This document shows positions 1 through 7,815 of a DNA stretch of 64,000 nucleotides, one piece after another (within the stretch, counting starts at the first letter, position 1; every line of letters starts with the position of its first letter). The translations under genes and the position numbers were made by a program. The stretch covers positions 1-64,000 of the forward strand of contig NZ_FOJU01000009.1 of the NCBI RefSeq assembly GCF_900111875.1, given 5' to 3'. The DNA is from Poseidonocella pacifica. GTDB taxonomy: Bacteria > Pseudomonadota > Alphaproteobacteria > Rhodobacterales > Rhodobacteraceae. The notes beneath the pieces were generated by a model, which searched no databases, was not told the origin of the DNA, and saw only the letters and a program-made list of their open reading frames with translations.

Positions 1-96
1 CTTGGCCTCCTCGGCCCGCAACACGGCCCGTCCATCGGCAACGGGCGCACCGTATGCCCGCAACAATCCCTTCGCCTGGTATTCGTGGATGTTCAT
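1..96 (-). CDS. sucC: Succinyl-CoA ligase beta subunit, N-terminal fragment
   Basis: Only the first 32 codons lie in the window; the rest runs off the left edge. The N-terminus reads MNIHEYQAKGLLRAYGAP, the standard opening of the ATP-grasp beta subunit of succinyl-CoA synthetase, which makes ATP or GTP from succinyl-CoA in the TCA cycle. The start is the ATG at 96-94, preceded on its strand by GGGACAAG at suitable spacing. It diverges from the glycosyltransferase gene at 313, and the gap carries a tandem palindrome also found before sdhC. In this bacterial group sucC is normally followed by sucD and sucAB (family knowledge, outside the window). The identification rests on the N-terminal match and the TCA context. 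Confidence 0.9.
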   Translation of the reverse strand, partial: MNIHEYQAKGLLRAYGAPVADGRAVLRAEEAK

Positions 97-200
97 GAAA
101 CTTGTCCCGTCTTGTTGCGATTCCCGAGCCTTTGAGCCCTATAATCGGGACTGTAGCCAAAACCGAAGCGAGTACATCGGAAAACCGTAGAAAACCAACA

Positions 201-236
201 TTTGTGATCACACTCAAAATTCGTGTGATCACAAAA
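201..236. promoter_or_regulatory. Tandem palindromic operator before sucC
   Basis: Two perfect 10-bp palindromes TGTGATCACA at 203-212 and 224-233 are 21 bp apart start to start, about two helical turns, so one face of the helix could bind two dimers. Read toward sucC the downstream copy ends 106 bases before the sucC ATG. An almost identical pair precedes sdhC at 6889-6919. The palindrome has no spacer, which makes it unlike a CRP (TGTGA-N6-TCACA) or FNR site. The regulator is unknown; a GntR- or MarR-type dimer is only a guess. Confidence 0.75.
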
Positions 237-312
237 CATGGAATCTGTGCACGAACAGGGCGGCGGAACGGCGGACGGCCATGCGAACCGGGCCGAATTG
301 AAGGGGACGAGG

Positions 313-1293
313 ATGGCCGATTCAAGCTGGAGCGTGGCCTTGACGGTGCGGGAACCTGCGCCGCTGGTTCTTGCGAATGTGGCCTGGCATCTCGGGCAGG
401 GCGCACGAGAGGTCCGAGTGTTTCTCGATGATCCCGGTGACCCGGTAGCGCCTGAACTGGAGGCCATACCGGGATGCATCGTGACCCGGTGCGATGAGGG
501 GCACTGGGCGAAACGCGGCGGACGCAATCAGATGCAGACCCGGCGGCAGGTGTACAATGCGACCTTGGCCTATCAGGAAACCACGGCGAACTGGTTGATC
601 CACCTTGATGCCGACGAATTCCTTTATCAAAAAACGCCCCTCGCGGATGAGCTTGGGCATCTGGCGGAGTTGCCCGGCTACCTGCATCTGGATGTCAGGG
701 AGCGCTTCTATGAGGCGGGACATCAGGCACAGGATATTTTCGCGGGCGGGTTTCGATGCCCCTCGCGCGGGATACCGGTGTTTGACCGGGCGTTGTTCCG
801 CGATCTTTCCCCGTGGCTCGCCAAGGGGCTTGCCGGACATGCGGCGGGTAAGGCGATCGTCCCAACAGGCAGGCCATGGCGCGTGGGCATTCACGCCCCC
901 AAATACGGACAGCGGCGCAAAGAGAATCGGCTAGCTGGGCTCCCGTCGGGCAGTTCGGTCATCCTGCATTTCGATGGGCTCACGCGGGACCATTGGATCG
1001 GCAAGCTGCAGCGGTATGCGGGGCTGGATATCGAGGATGTGAACCGGATCGCCGCGCCCCATCGCCGGGCGCAAATCGCCATGGCGCGGGAATTCGGGGG
1101 CGATCACGAGGCGCTTGGCGCATTCCACGACCGCCTGAAATGCCTGAACGCGGATGAGGTCGCCCGCATGCGGGATCTGGGGCTGATCGACGACATCGCG
1201 TTCAACCCTGCGCCGGTCATCGCTTCGGTACTGGGGGAGCGCACGCCGGATCTGTCCGCAGCGGCCTTTGATCGCGCCTTGGGGACGCCATGA
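313..1293 (+). CDS. Glycosyltransferase family 2-like protein
   Basis: A 326-residue protein of the GT2-like group that begins with an ALTVREPAPLVLANVAWHL segment, then LDDPGD, and a DADEF motif within NWLIHLDADEFLY that stands for the metal/nucleotide-sugar-binding Asp-x-Asp of GT-A enzymes. No signal peptide or membrane segment is visible. The frame is open back to 238, but the ATG at 313 is preferred because AAGGGGACGAGG lies just upstream and the first 25 codons of the longer version look non-coding. It lies opposite to mdh and sucC and ends in a hairpin terminator shared with mdh. The acceptor is unknown; surface polysaccharide or protein glycosylation is possible. Family call fairly firm, function open. 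Confidence 0.75.
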   Translation: MADSSWSVALTVREPAPLVLANVAWHLGQGAREVRVFLDDPGDPVAPELEAIPGCIVTRCDEGHWAKRGGRNQMQTRRQVYNATLAYQETTANWLIHLDADEFLYQKTPLADELGHLAELPGYLHLDVRERFYEAGHQAQDIFAGGFRCPSRGIPVFDRALFRDLSPWLAKGLAGHAAGKAIVPTGRPWRVGIHAPKYGQRRKENRLAGLPSGSSVILHFDGLTRDHWIGKLQRYAGLDIEDVNRIAAPHRRAQIAMAREFGGDHEALGAFHDRLKCLNADEVARMRDLGLIDDIAFNPAPVIASVLGERTPDLSAAAFDRALGTP

Positions 1294-1296
1294 ACG

Positions 1297-1326
1297 AAAA
1301 AGCCCCGGCGCGAAGACCGGGGCTTT
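1297..1326. terminator. Bidirectional rho-independent terminator
   Basis: A perfect 11-base stem AAAAGCCCCGG / CCGGGGCTTTT around an 8-base loop sits between the convergent glycosyltransferase and mdh genes. The A-run on one side and T-run on the other allow it to stop transcripts from both directions. Confidence 0.9.
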
Positions 1327-1345
1327 TGTCAGGTATGATGTGCAA

Positions 1346-2428
<1,083 letters not shown>

Positions 2429-2470
2429 CTAACTGAGTGGGAACACCCAACTTTTGCCGGAGCCGACAGC

Positions 2471-3226
2471 GTGATCGCGACCGACCTCTCCTTCTTCCTG
2501 ATTGCCGCGCCGGCCGTCATCTTTGCTTCCGTGTCCAAGGCGGGCTTCGGGTCAGGCGCGGCCTTTGTTTCCTCATCGATTCTAGCACTTGTGCTTGATC
2601 CGGGGCATGCGCTGGGGATCATGTTGCCCCTGCTGATGCTGGTCGATGCCTTTAGCATGCGCCCCTATTGGAAGAAATGGAGTTGGCCCGACGCGCGCCT
2701 GCTGATCCTCGGCGGCATTCCGGGAACGGCGCTTGGGGCGTGGCTCTATACCATCGCCGACGCCAATCTCTTTCGGCTGTTGATTGGGGCGGTCTGCCTG
2801 CTTTTTGTACTCTGGCAGAGTTTGCTGTGGCTCGGAGTGGCGCGAATGCTCAATCGCCCGATGCCGCCATCGGCGGGGCTCATCGCCGGGGTCGTGGCCG
2901 GATTCACCAGCTTTGTCAGCCATGCCGGGGGGCCGCCAGCCTCCGTCTATCTGCTGTCGCGGCGTCTGACGAAGACGGAATTTCAGGGAACGACGGTGGT
3001 GTTGTTCTGGGTGCTGAATATCGTGAAATTCGTACCCTATGCCTTTCTGGGCATCTTTACGGCGCAGACCCTTCTGATTGATCTGATGCTCGCGCCGTTT
3101 GCGCTGTTGGGCGCCTGGATTGGCATACGCGCCCATGCGCTGGTGCCCGAACGGGCCTTTTTCGCGCTCACCTATGTGCTGCTGACCGCGACGGGCCTTC
3201 GGCTCATCTGGATCGCGCTGGCCTGA
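2471..3226 (+). CDS. TauE/SafE-family membrane exporter
   Basis: A 251-residue, very hydrophobic protein of the sulfite exporter TauE/SafE (DUF81) family. Glycine-rich paired half-repeats are visible: SKAGFGSGAAFVSS near residue 23 and the second-half GVVAGFTSFVSHAGGPPASVYLLSRR near 140, each the signature at the start of one repeat. About seven or eight membrane helices are expected. Translation starts at a GTG with GGAG about 12 bases upstream. It is divergent from mdh and meets the next gene tail to tail with no gap. The substrate (sulfite, sulfoacetate or another organic anion) cannot be told from sequence. A second TauE-type gene lies at 24.7 kb. Confidence 0.85.
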   Translation: MIATDLSFFLIAAPAVIFASVSKAGFGSGAAFVSSSILALVLDPGHALGIMLPLLMLVDAFSMRPYWKKWSWPDARLLILGGIPGTALGAWLYTIADANLFRLLIGAVCLLFVLWQSLLWLGVARMLNRPMPPSAGLIAGVVAGFTSFVSHAGGPPASVYLLSRRLTKTEFQGTTVVLFWVLNIVKFVPYAFLGIFTAQTLLIDLMLAPFALLGAWIGIRAHALVPERAFFALTYVLLTATGLRLIWIALA

Positions 3227-3544
3227 TCAGGCGTCATTGCCCTTCGCGGGAAGAACTTCGGCCAGTTCCTCAAAGGCCTGACCGCTGGCGATAAGACAGG
3301 TGGTGCCTTCCGCGGTGGTCACGGTGATCGTCCACGAACCGGTTTCGTCGGAGGCAAAGACTTCGACGAGGGCATTGTTGGCCCCAAGGCCGATGGACTG
3401 GCGCGTTTCGCCGTATTTGTCGGCAAGTCGGCTCAGGACGGTTTCACGCTCTGCACATCCGCGCGCCTGTTCCGCATGGGTCATCCCGGCGGAAATGGCC
3501 AGAAAGCCGGCGGTCATCAGGGTCATCATCATCTTGGCGTTCAT
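3227..3544 (-). CDS. Small periplasmic protein of unknown function
   Basis: A 105-residue protein with a clear Sec signal peptide (positively charged start, hydrophobic core, cleavage after THA near residue 24). The mature part is about 80 residues and has two cysteines, one in RGCAERE and one in TTCLIAS, which could form a disulfide. The sequence between them, SWTITVTTAEGTTC, suggests a short beta-sheet domain. It is preceded by AAAGGTTGAACC. It converges with the TauE-like gene: the stop codons are directly adjacent. I do not recognise a named family and assign no function. Confidence 0.7.
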   Translation of the reverse strand: MNAKMMMTLMTAGFLAISAGMTHAEQARGCAERETVLSRLADKYGETRQSIGLGANNALVEVFASDETGSWTITVTTAEGTTCLIASGQAFEELAEVLPAKGNDA

Positions 3545-3737
3545 AGGTTCAACCTTTCAAAAAGGGGGCGTCAATTCAGGGTGCGCCCCAACCGTTCCTT
3601 CCTTTCGGACGATGCCGATATTCCGCAGTGACCTCTTCAACGGGCCTCATCATGTCTGATCCGATGCACAAAAGCTGGACCCTAACCCGTAAAGTCTGGT
3701 TAACGGCGCGCGCCGCAGGCTCTATTTTGGCCAGTTT

Positions 3738-3753
3738 CCGCAGTGCAGAAAAA
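3738..3753. promoter_or_regulatory. Repeated motif upstream of mcl2
   Basis: The word CCGCAGTGCAGAAAA lies 63-78 bases before the mcl2 start codon and recurs exactly at 6484-6498, again in a non-coding leader. A looser relative (TTCTGCGGTGCAG) sits in the ccrA leader. It could be an operator of a regulator of acetyl-CoA assimilation. The rest of this 271-base gap (3545-3815) contains only the presumed promoters of the two divergent genes. Confidence 0.4.
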
Positions 3754-3815
3754 TACCCTTGAATTATTCGCGATAAAACGGGCATAGAAAGCGCAATAAT
3801 ATTACGGAGAACCCG

Positions 3816-4673
3816 ATGGATTCGCACGCTCGCCCCTATCGCTCGATGCTCTACATCCCCGGCTCAAAGGTGCGCGCGTTGGAAAAGGCGCGCGGCCTGC
3901 CCGCGGATGCCATCATCTTTGACCTGGAGGATGCCGTCGCCCCGGCGGAAAAGGTCAGGGCCCGGGAGACATTGGCCGCTGCGCTTGGCGAGGGGGGATA
4001 CGGCCCCCGCGCGCGGATCGTCCGGATCAACGGGCTCGACACGGACTGGGGCGAGGAGGATGCCCGCGCCGCCGTCGCCATGGGCGCCGAGGGTATATTG
4101 TTGCCCAAGGTCGAAAGCGCCGCGATGCTTGATGATCTTGCGCGGATCACGGGGGAGGTGCCGCTCTGGGCGATGATGGAAACCCCCTTGGGTATGCTTC
4201 ACGCCGAAGAAATCGCCGCGCATCCGCGACTCGCCGGGCTGGTCATGGGCACAAACGATCTGGCGAAGGATCTGGGCGCACGGTTTCGGCCCGACAGGAT
4301 GCCGATGCTGGGCGGACTCTCCCTATGTCTTCTCGCAGCGCGGGCGCATGGCCGGATCATCGTTGACGGTGTCTATAACGCCTTCAAGGACGAACATGGG
4401 CTGAGGGCAGAGGCGGAACAGGGGCGAGACATGGGGTTCGACGGCAAGACCCTGATCCATCCGGCGCAACTCGACGTGGCAAACACGGTATTCGCGCCGA
4501 CTCAGGAAGAGGTGGATCTGGCCCGCCGGCAAATCGCCGCTTTCGAAGAGGCGCAGGCCGCCGGGGAAGGGGTCGCGGTGGTCGATGGACGCATCGTGGA
4601 GAACCTTCACGTTGCGACTGCCCGGGAAACTCTGGCAAAGTCCGCCGTGATAGAGGCGCTCGCAACGGAGTAA
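3816..4673 (+). CDS. mcl2: (3S)-malyl-CoA thioesterase (CitE/HpcH-like)
   Basis: A 285-residue member of the HpcH/HpaI aldolase, CitE-like family. Visible motifs: SMLYIPGSKVRALEKA with the CoA-binding Arg near the start, FDLEDAVAP (metal-binding Asp/Glu), LLPKVESA, MMETPLGMLHAEEIA with the conserved Glu, and GTNDLAKDLG. In Rhodobacter sphaeroides two paralogues are known: the 318-residue lyase Mcl1 and the shorter thioesterase Mcl2, which hydrolyses malyl-CoA to malate. The length and the location near mdh, mch and sdh match Mcl2. It would release free malate from the ethylmalonyl-CoA route. The ATG is preceded by ACGGAGA. It heads the operon mcl2-nnrU-DUF1737-mch. A citrate-lyase-like or malyl-CoA lyase activity is the main alternative. 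Confidence 0.82.
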   Translation: MDSHARPYRSMLYIPGSKVRALEKARGLPADAIIFDLEDAVAPAEKVRARETLAAALGEGGYGPRARIVRINGLDTDWGEEDARAAVAMGAEGILLPKVESAAMLDDLARITGEVPLWAMMETPLGMLHAEEIAAHPRLAGLVMGTNDLAKDLGARFRPDRMPMLGGLSLCLLAARAHGRIIVDGVYNAFKDEHGLRAEAEQGRDMGFDGKTLIHPAQLDVANTVFAPTQEEVDLARRQIAAFEEAQAAGEGVAVVDGRIVENLHVATARETLAKSAVIEALATE

Positions 4674-4676
4674 CCC

Positions 4677-5219
4677 ATGATTTTCCTCATTCTCGGCATC
4701 TTACTGTGGTCCATACCGCACTTGTTGCGGCGCTTCGCGCCGGAGCGACGTGCCCAGATGGGGGACAAGGGGCGCGGCCCCATCGCGCTCGCCATCATCC
4801 TCGGGGTGGTATTGATGGTCATCGGCTATCGCATGGCGGATGGCCCCTATTGGTGGGGACGTACCTCCGCCACCACGGGCATCAACAACCTGCTTATGCT
4901 GGTATCCGTCTATCTCTTCGCGGCCTCGGGGATGAAGACCCGCGTCACCCGCCTGATACGCCATCCACAGCTGACCGCCGTAATCCTCTGGGCGATCGCG
5001 CATCTTCTGGTGAACGGGGATCTGCCCTCATTCGTGCTCTTCGGCTCCCTGTTCATCTGGGCGCTGGCGGAAATGAGCCTTATCAATCGCAGCGAAAGCT
5101 GGACGCCGCCATCACCCGGTCCCGCACGCAAGGAGATCATGGCACTCGTCGGCACCGTGATTGTCTTCGGCGTCCTCGGCGGGGTGCATTATCTCTTTGG
5201 TCTACAGGTTTTTGGATAA
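4677..5219 (+). CDS. NnrU-family membrane protein
   Basis: A 180-residue integral membrane protein with five or six hydrophobic stretches, starting 3 bases after the mcl2 stop. The motif IPHLLRRFAPERRAQMG near the N-terminus and RHPQLTAVILWAIAHLLVNG in the middle (conserved His residues) are typical of NnrU, named for its link to nitrite/nitric-oxide reduction regulation but of unproven function. Here it is embedded in an ethylmalonyl-CoA pathway operon, so the name says nothing certain about its role. Family assignment is good. Confidence 0.8.
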   Translation: MIFLILGILLWSIPHLLRRFAPERRAQMGDKGRGPIALAIILGVVLMVIGYRMADGPYWWGRTSATTGINNLLMLVSVYLFAASGMKTRVTRLIRHPQLTAVILWAIAHLLVNGDLPSFVLFGSLFIWALAEMSLINRSESWTPPSPGPARKEIMALVGTVIVFGVLGGVHYLFGLQVFG

Positions 5220-5223
5220 ACGC

Positions 5224-5427
5224 ATGAAACTCTATCGCTTCCTCAGTGACGACGACACGTCCGCCTTTTGCCACAAGGTCAGCGCTGCGCTCGCCAAGGG
5301 GTGGGAATTGCACGGCAGCCCGACCTATGCCTTCGATCAGGCAAACGGCGTCATGCGATGCGGGCAGGCAGTCGTGAAAGAGGCGGCGGGTGAGTATTCT
5401 CCGGACATGAAGCTCGGGGAACAGTGA
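5224..5427 (+). CDS. DUF1737 small protein
   Basis: A 67-residue soluble protein starting MKLYRFLSDDDTSAFCHKVS and containing KGWELHGSPTYAF, the pattern of the small DUF1737 family, in which a 'G(W/Y)xLhGsp' core is conserved. It begins 4 bases after the nnrU stop and its TGA overlaps the mch ATG (TGATG), so translation is probably coupled. Function is unknown. Its nesting between nnrU and mch suggests co-expression with the pathway but does not prove a shared role. Confidence 0.75.
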   Translation: MKLYRFLSDDDTSAFCHKVSAALAKGWELHGSPTYAFDQANGVMRCGQAVVKEAAGEYSPDMKLGEQ

Positions 5428-6458
5428 TGGCCAAGACCTCCCCGGGGCGCTTTTTTGAGGATTACCACCCGGGGCTGATCCTCGATCATGCGGTTCCTCG
5501 CACCGTGACCGAAGGCGAGCGGGCGCTGTATCATGCGCTCTACCCCGCGCGGCACGCCTTGCAATCTTCTGACGACTTTGCCCGGGCTTGCGGCCTCCCG
5601 CGCAGCCCGCTGGACGATCTTGCCGCGTTTCACATCGTTTTCGGCAAGACCGTACCGGATGTGTCGATCAACGCCGTCGCGAATCTCGGGTATGCCGAAG
5701 GCCGGTGGCTTCGTCCGGTCTATCCCGGCGATACGCTGCGGGCGCGCTCGGAGGTGATCGGGGTCAAGCAAAACTCCAACGGGCGCACCGGCATTGTCTG
5801 GGTCCGTTCCCGTGGAGAGAACCAGCGCGGCGAGACGGTGATGGAGTACGTCCGCTGGGTCATGGTTCGCAAGCGCGACGCCGCATCCCCCGCGCCCGCG
5901 CCTGTGGTTCCGGACCTTCGCGACGCGCTGTCGCCGTCCGATCTTGTCGTTCCAGAGGGGCTGAATTTCACCAACTATGATTTCGCGCTGGCGGGGGAGC
6001 GCCACCGCTGGGGTGACTATGAGGTGGGGGAGCGGATCGACCATGTCGACGGCGTGACCATCGAAGAGGCCGAACACATGATGGCCACCCGCCTTTGGCA
6101 AAACACCGCCAAGGTGCATTTCGATGCGACACAGCGCGAGGATGGCAAGCGGCTGATCTATGGCGGGCACGTCATGTCTCTCGCGCGGGCGCTGAGCTTT
6201 AACGGTCTCGCCAATGCACAGCTTGTTGTGGGTCTCAACGGCGGAACCCATGCGAATCCCTGCTTCGCGGGTGAGACGGTTCGCGCATGGTCGGAGGTTA
6301 TCGATCGCGCGGAAATGCACGCTCCGGGTGTGGGGGCGCTGCGTCTGCGCCTTGTTGCGACAACGGGTGGGGAGCCCTTCGTGCGAAAGAACCAAGACGG
6401 TAAATTTTCCCCTAACGTCTTGTTGGATTTAGATTATTGGGCTTTGATTCCGCGATAA
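5427..6458 (+). CDS. mch: Mesaconyl-CoA hydratase (beta-methylmalyl-CoA dehydratase)
   Basis: A 343-residue double hot-dog protein of the MaoC dehydratase family. The N-terminal half begins MAKTSPGRFFEDYHPG and carries a TVTEGE segment. The GRTGIVWVRSRGENQRGE strand ends the first hot-dog domain, and a second domain covers roughly residues 180-343 with RLIYGGHVMSLARALSFNGL. In R. sphaeroides Mch (also 343 residues) interconverts mesaconyl-CoA and erythro-beta-methylmalyl-CoA in the ethylmalonyl-CoA pathway. Start: ATG at 5427, overlapping the upstream stop, rather than the in-frame GTG one codon earlier. It is the last gene of the mcl2 operon. Its product would need Mcl1, which is not in the window. 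Confidence 0.93.
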   Translation: MAKTSPGRFFEDYHPGLILDHAVPRTVTEGERALYHALYPARHALQSSDDFARACGLPRSPLDDLAAFHIVFGKTVPDVSINAVANLGYAEGRWLRPVYPGDTLRARSEVIGVKQNSNGRTGIVWVRSRGENQRGETVMEYVRWVMVRKRDAASPAPAPVVPDLRDALSPSDLVVPEGLNFTNYDFALAGERHRWGDYEVGERIDHVDGVTIEEAEHMMATRLWQNTAKVHFDATQREDGKRLIYGGHVMSLARALSFNGLANAQLVVGLNGGTHANPCFAGETVRAWSEVIDRAEMHAPGVGALRLRLVATTGGEPFVRKNQDGKFSPNVLLDLDYWALIPR

Positions 6459-6483
6459 ATCAGACGCTCTGCCAAATTTTACG

Positions 6484-6498
6484 CCGCAGTGCAGAAAA
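6484..6498. promoter_or_regulatory. Second copy of the CCGCAGTGCAGAAAA motif
   Basis: An exact 15-base repeat of the word in front of mcl2, here 25 bases after the mch stop and 42 bases before the small ORF at 6541. A further AGTGCAG lies 23 bases downstream at 6521-6527. A 15-base match can arise by chance in 64 kb, but both copies fall in short non-coding leaders beside ethylmalonyl-CoA genes. Confidence 0.35.
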
Positions 6499-6540
6499 TT
6501 AACTTTTCGTAACGACGGAAAGTGCAGTAAGCTCACCCCC

Positions 6541-6777
6541 ATGAGACTTGGATGTCCCTTGGGAAAGGCCGTTGGCATGATACTTCATTACCCCCGCTCA
6601 ACGCAGGATGTATTGTCAGTACCGGGAGATTTAGTGCCGGAACTTGTCCGTTCCATGACCGCGGACCGAAGCTTTAGTAGGCTTGTCAATGAGATAAACG
6701 AAGAACTCCTCGGCGGTGACAAGCTGGCACGACAAAAGGCGCGCGACGCGCTCAGCCACCTCGGCTTTGTCGACTGA
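6541..6777 (+). CDS. Small conserved-looking protein of unknown function
   Basis: A 78-residue frame, or 66 residues if translation starts at the internal ATG at 6577 (MILHYPRSTQDVLSVPGDLV). It is predicted to be mostly helical, with charged residues in NEINEELLGGDKLARQKARDA. It has no membrane segment or signal peptide and no family I recognise. It has its own leader with the repeated motif at 6484 and ends at a hairpin terminator at 6808-6836, so it looks like an independent transcription unit between mch and the sdh operon. I see no strong ribosome-binding site before either start, hence moderate confidence. Confidence 0.55.
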   Translation: MRLGCPLGKAVGMILHYPRSTQDVLSVPGDLVPELVRSMTADRSFSRLVNEINEELLGGDKLARQKARDALSHLGFVD

Positions 6778-6807
6778 TCCACACGTCGCAGTTTCCAACC
6801 GTATAAG

Positions 6808-6836
6808 CCGGCGTCCTTCAGGGGCGTCGGTTTTTT
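6808..6836 (+). terminator. Rho-independent terminator before the sdh operon
   Basis: A GC-rich stem CCGGCGTCC / GGGGCGTCGG (with G-T wobbles and a TTCA loop) followed by six T residues. It closes the unit containing the 6541 ORF and insulates the sdh promoter region that follows (6837-7030). Confidence 0.85.
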
Positions 6837-6886
6837 CTCGTGTTCATGCTGCACCACAGCATTTCGCGTTTCCTCGGCTGGCCAAT

Positions 6887-6919
6887 TTTGTGATCACGGG
6901 CTATCTTCGTGTGATCACA
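6887..6919. promoter_or_regulatory. Tandem palindromic operator before sdhC
   Basis: TGTGATCACG at 6889-6898 and TGTGATCACA at 6910-6919, again 21 bp apart, match the pair before sucC in sequence, spacing and orientation. The downstream copy ends 111 bases before the sdhC ATG (106 for sucC). This indicates one regulator controlling both TCA operons. No other intergenic pair like it is present in the window. Confidence 0.75.
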
Positions 6920-7030
6920 TAAGCAAAATTTCTGACGCGCTATGTCAAAAAACTGCCCCTCAGGCACCGGCGCAATCGTGACAACCGGGATTTTTAGCTT
7001 AAAACGAGGCAGCAACCGAAAGGAGCGATC

Positions 7031-7414
7031 ATGGCCGACGTGAATCGGGGAAACCGTCCCCTCTCACCGCACCTGACTGTTTATCGTCCGCAGCTGACCT
7101 CGATGACCTCTATCCTCACGCGGATCACCGGCAATGCCCTGCTTGTCGCGGCGCTGCTCATCGTCTGGTGGTTCCTCGCCGCAGCGACATCCCCCGAAGC
7201 CTTCGCACGGGCCGACGCCGTGATCACAAGCTGGTTTGGCGATCTGGTGATGCTGCTTTCCGTGTGGGCCCTTTGGTATCACACGCTCGCGGGCGTCCGC
7301 CACCTGATCTGGGATACGGGCGCGGGGCTGGATCTGCCGACCGCCTACAAGCTCGGCTACGCCGTCATTGGCGGCTCGTTCCTGCTCACCCTGTTGACCG
7401 TCATCATCGTCTGA
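7031..7414 (+). CDS. sdhC: Succinate dehydrogenase cytochrome b556 subunit
   Basis: A 127-residue membrane anchor of complex II with three helices. NRPLSPHLTVYRPQLTSM is the family N-terminal signature, with Ser and Arg residues near the quinone site. HTLAGVRH at residues 84-91 contains the probable haem b ligand His84. The ATG is preceded by AAAGGAG. First gene of sdhCDA, driven from the 6837-7030 region with the tandem palindrome. Together with SdhD it anchors SdhAB to the inner membrane and passes electrons to ubiquinone. Confidence 0.96.
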   Translation: MADVNRGNRPLSPHLTVYRPQLTSMTSILTRITGNALLVAALLIVWWFLAAATSPEAFARADAVITSWFGDLVMLLSVWALWYHTLAGVRHLIWDTGAGLDLPTAYKLGYAVIGGSFLLTLLTVIIV

Positions 7415-7425
7415 AGGATCCTGCC

Positions 7426-7797
7426 ATGCGTTTTCTGACCGACCGCAAGCGCGCCGTAGGGCTTGGTGCCGCGAAATCCGGTGTCGAGCATTTCTGGGCG
7501 ATGAAGGTCTCCTCCGTCGCGCTTCTGTTTCTCGTGCCGCTGTTCGTCATCACGTTCGGCCGCACGCTGGGCGCCGATTACGAGGCCGTACAGGCCTATT
7601 ACGCGCGTCCCTTCCCGGCGATTGTCGCCGCGCTGACCCTCGTGGTCGGTTTCAAACACTTCAATGACGGCGTTCAGGTGCTGATCGAGGATTACGTCCA
7701 CGGCATTGCGCAGAAGATCGCCCTGATCGCGATGACCTGCATTTCCTATGCCGCCGCCGCGACAGGCGTTTTCGCCATCGCCAAACTCGCCCTCTGA
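7426..7797 (+). CDS. sdhD: Succinate dehydrogenase membrane anchor subunit
   Basis: A 123-residue hydrophobic subunit with three predicted helices. The segment KHFNDGVQVLIEDYVH around residues 77-92 holds the conserved His and Asp-Tyr of SdhD, involved in haem and ubiquinone binding. The start at the ATG 12 bases after the sdhC stop is preceded by AAGGATC. Longer frames upstream overlap sdhC and are not supported. Confidence 0.95.
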   Translation: MRFLTDRKRAVGLGAAKSGVEHFWAMKVSSVALLFLVPLFVITFGRTLGADYEAVQAYYARPFPAIVAALTLVVGFKHFNDGVQVLIEDYVHGIAQKIALIAMTCISYAAAATGVFAIAKLAL

Positions 7798-7815
7798 GAG
7801 CCGGAGCAACCGAAC

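Noticed and set aside
3576-3827. An 83-codon minus-strand frame between the periplasmic gene and mcl2
   Set aside because: It begins inside mcl2, has no ribosome-binding site and overlaps the promoter region; judged non-coding.
5337-6395. A 352-codon minus-strand frame across mch
   Set aside because: Antisense shadow of mch, no motif.
7219-7228. GTGATCACA inside sdhC
   Set aside because: Lies in coding sequence without a paired copy; treated as chance match to the operator core, like similar words at 10276 and 41693.
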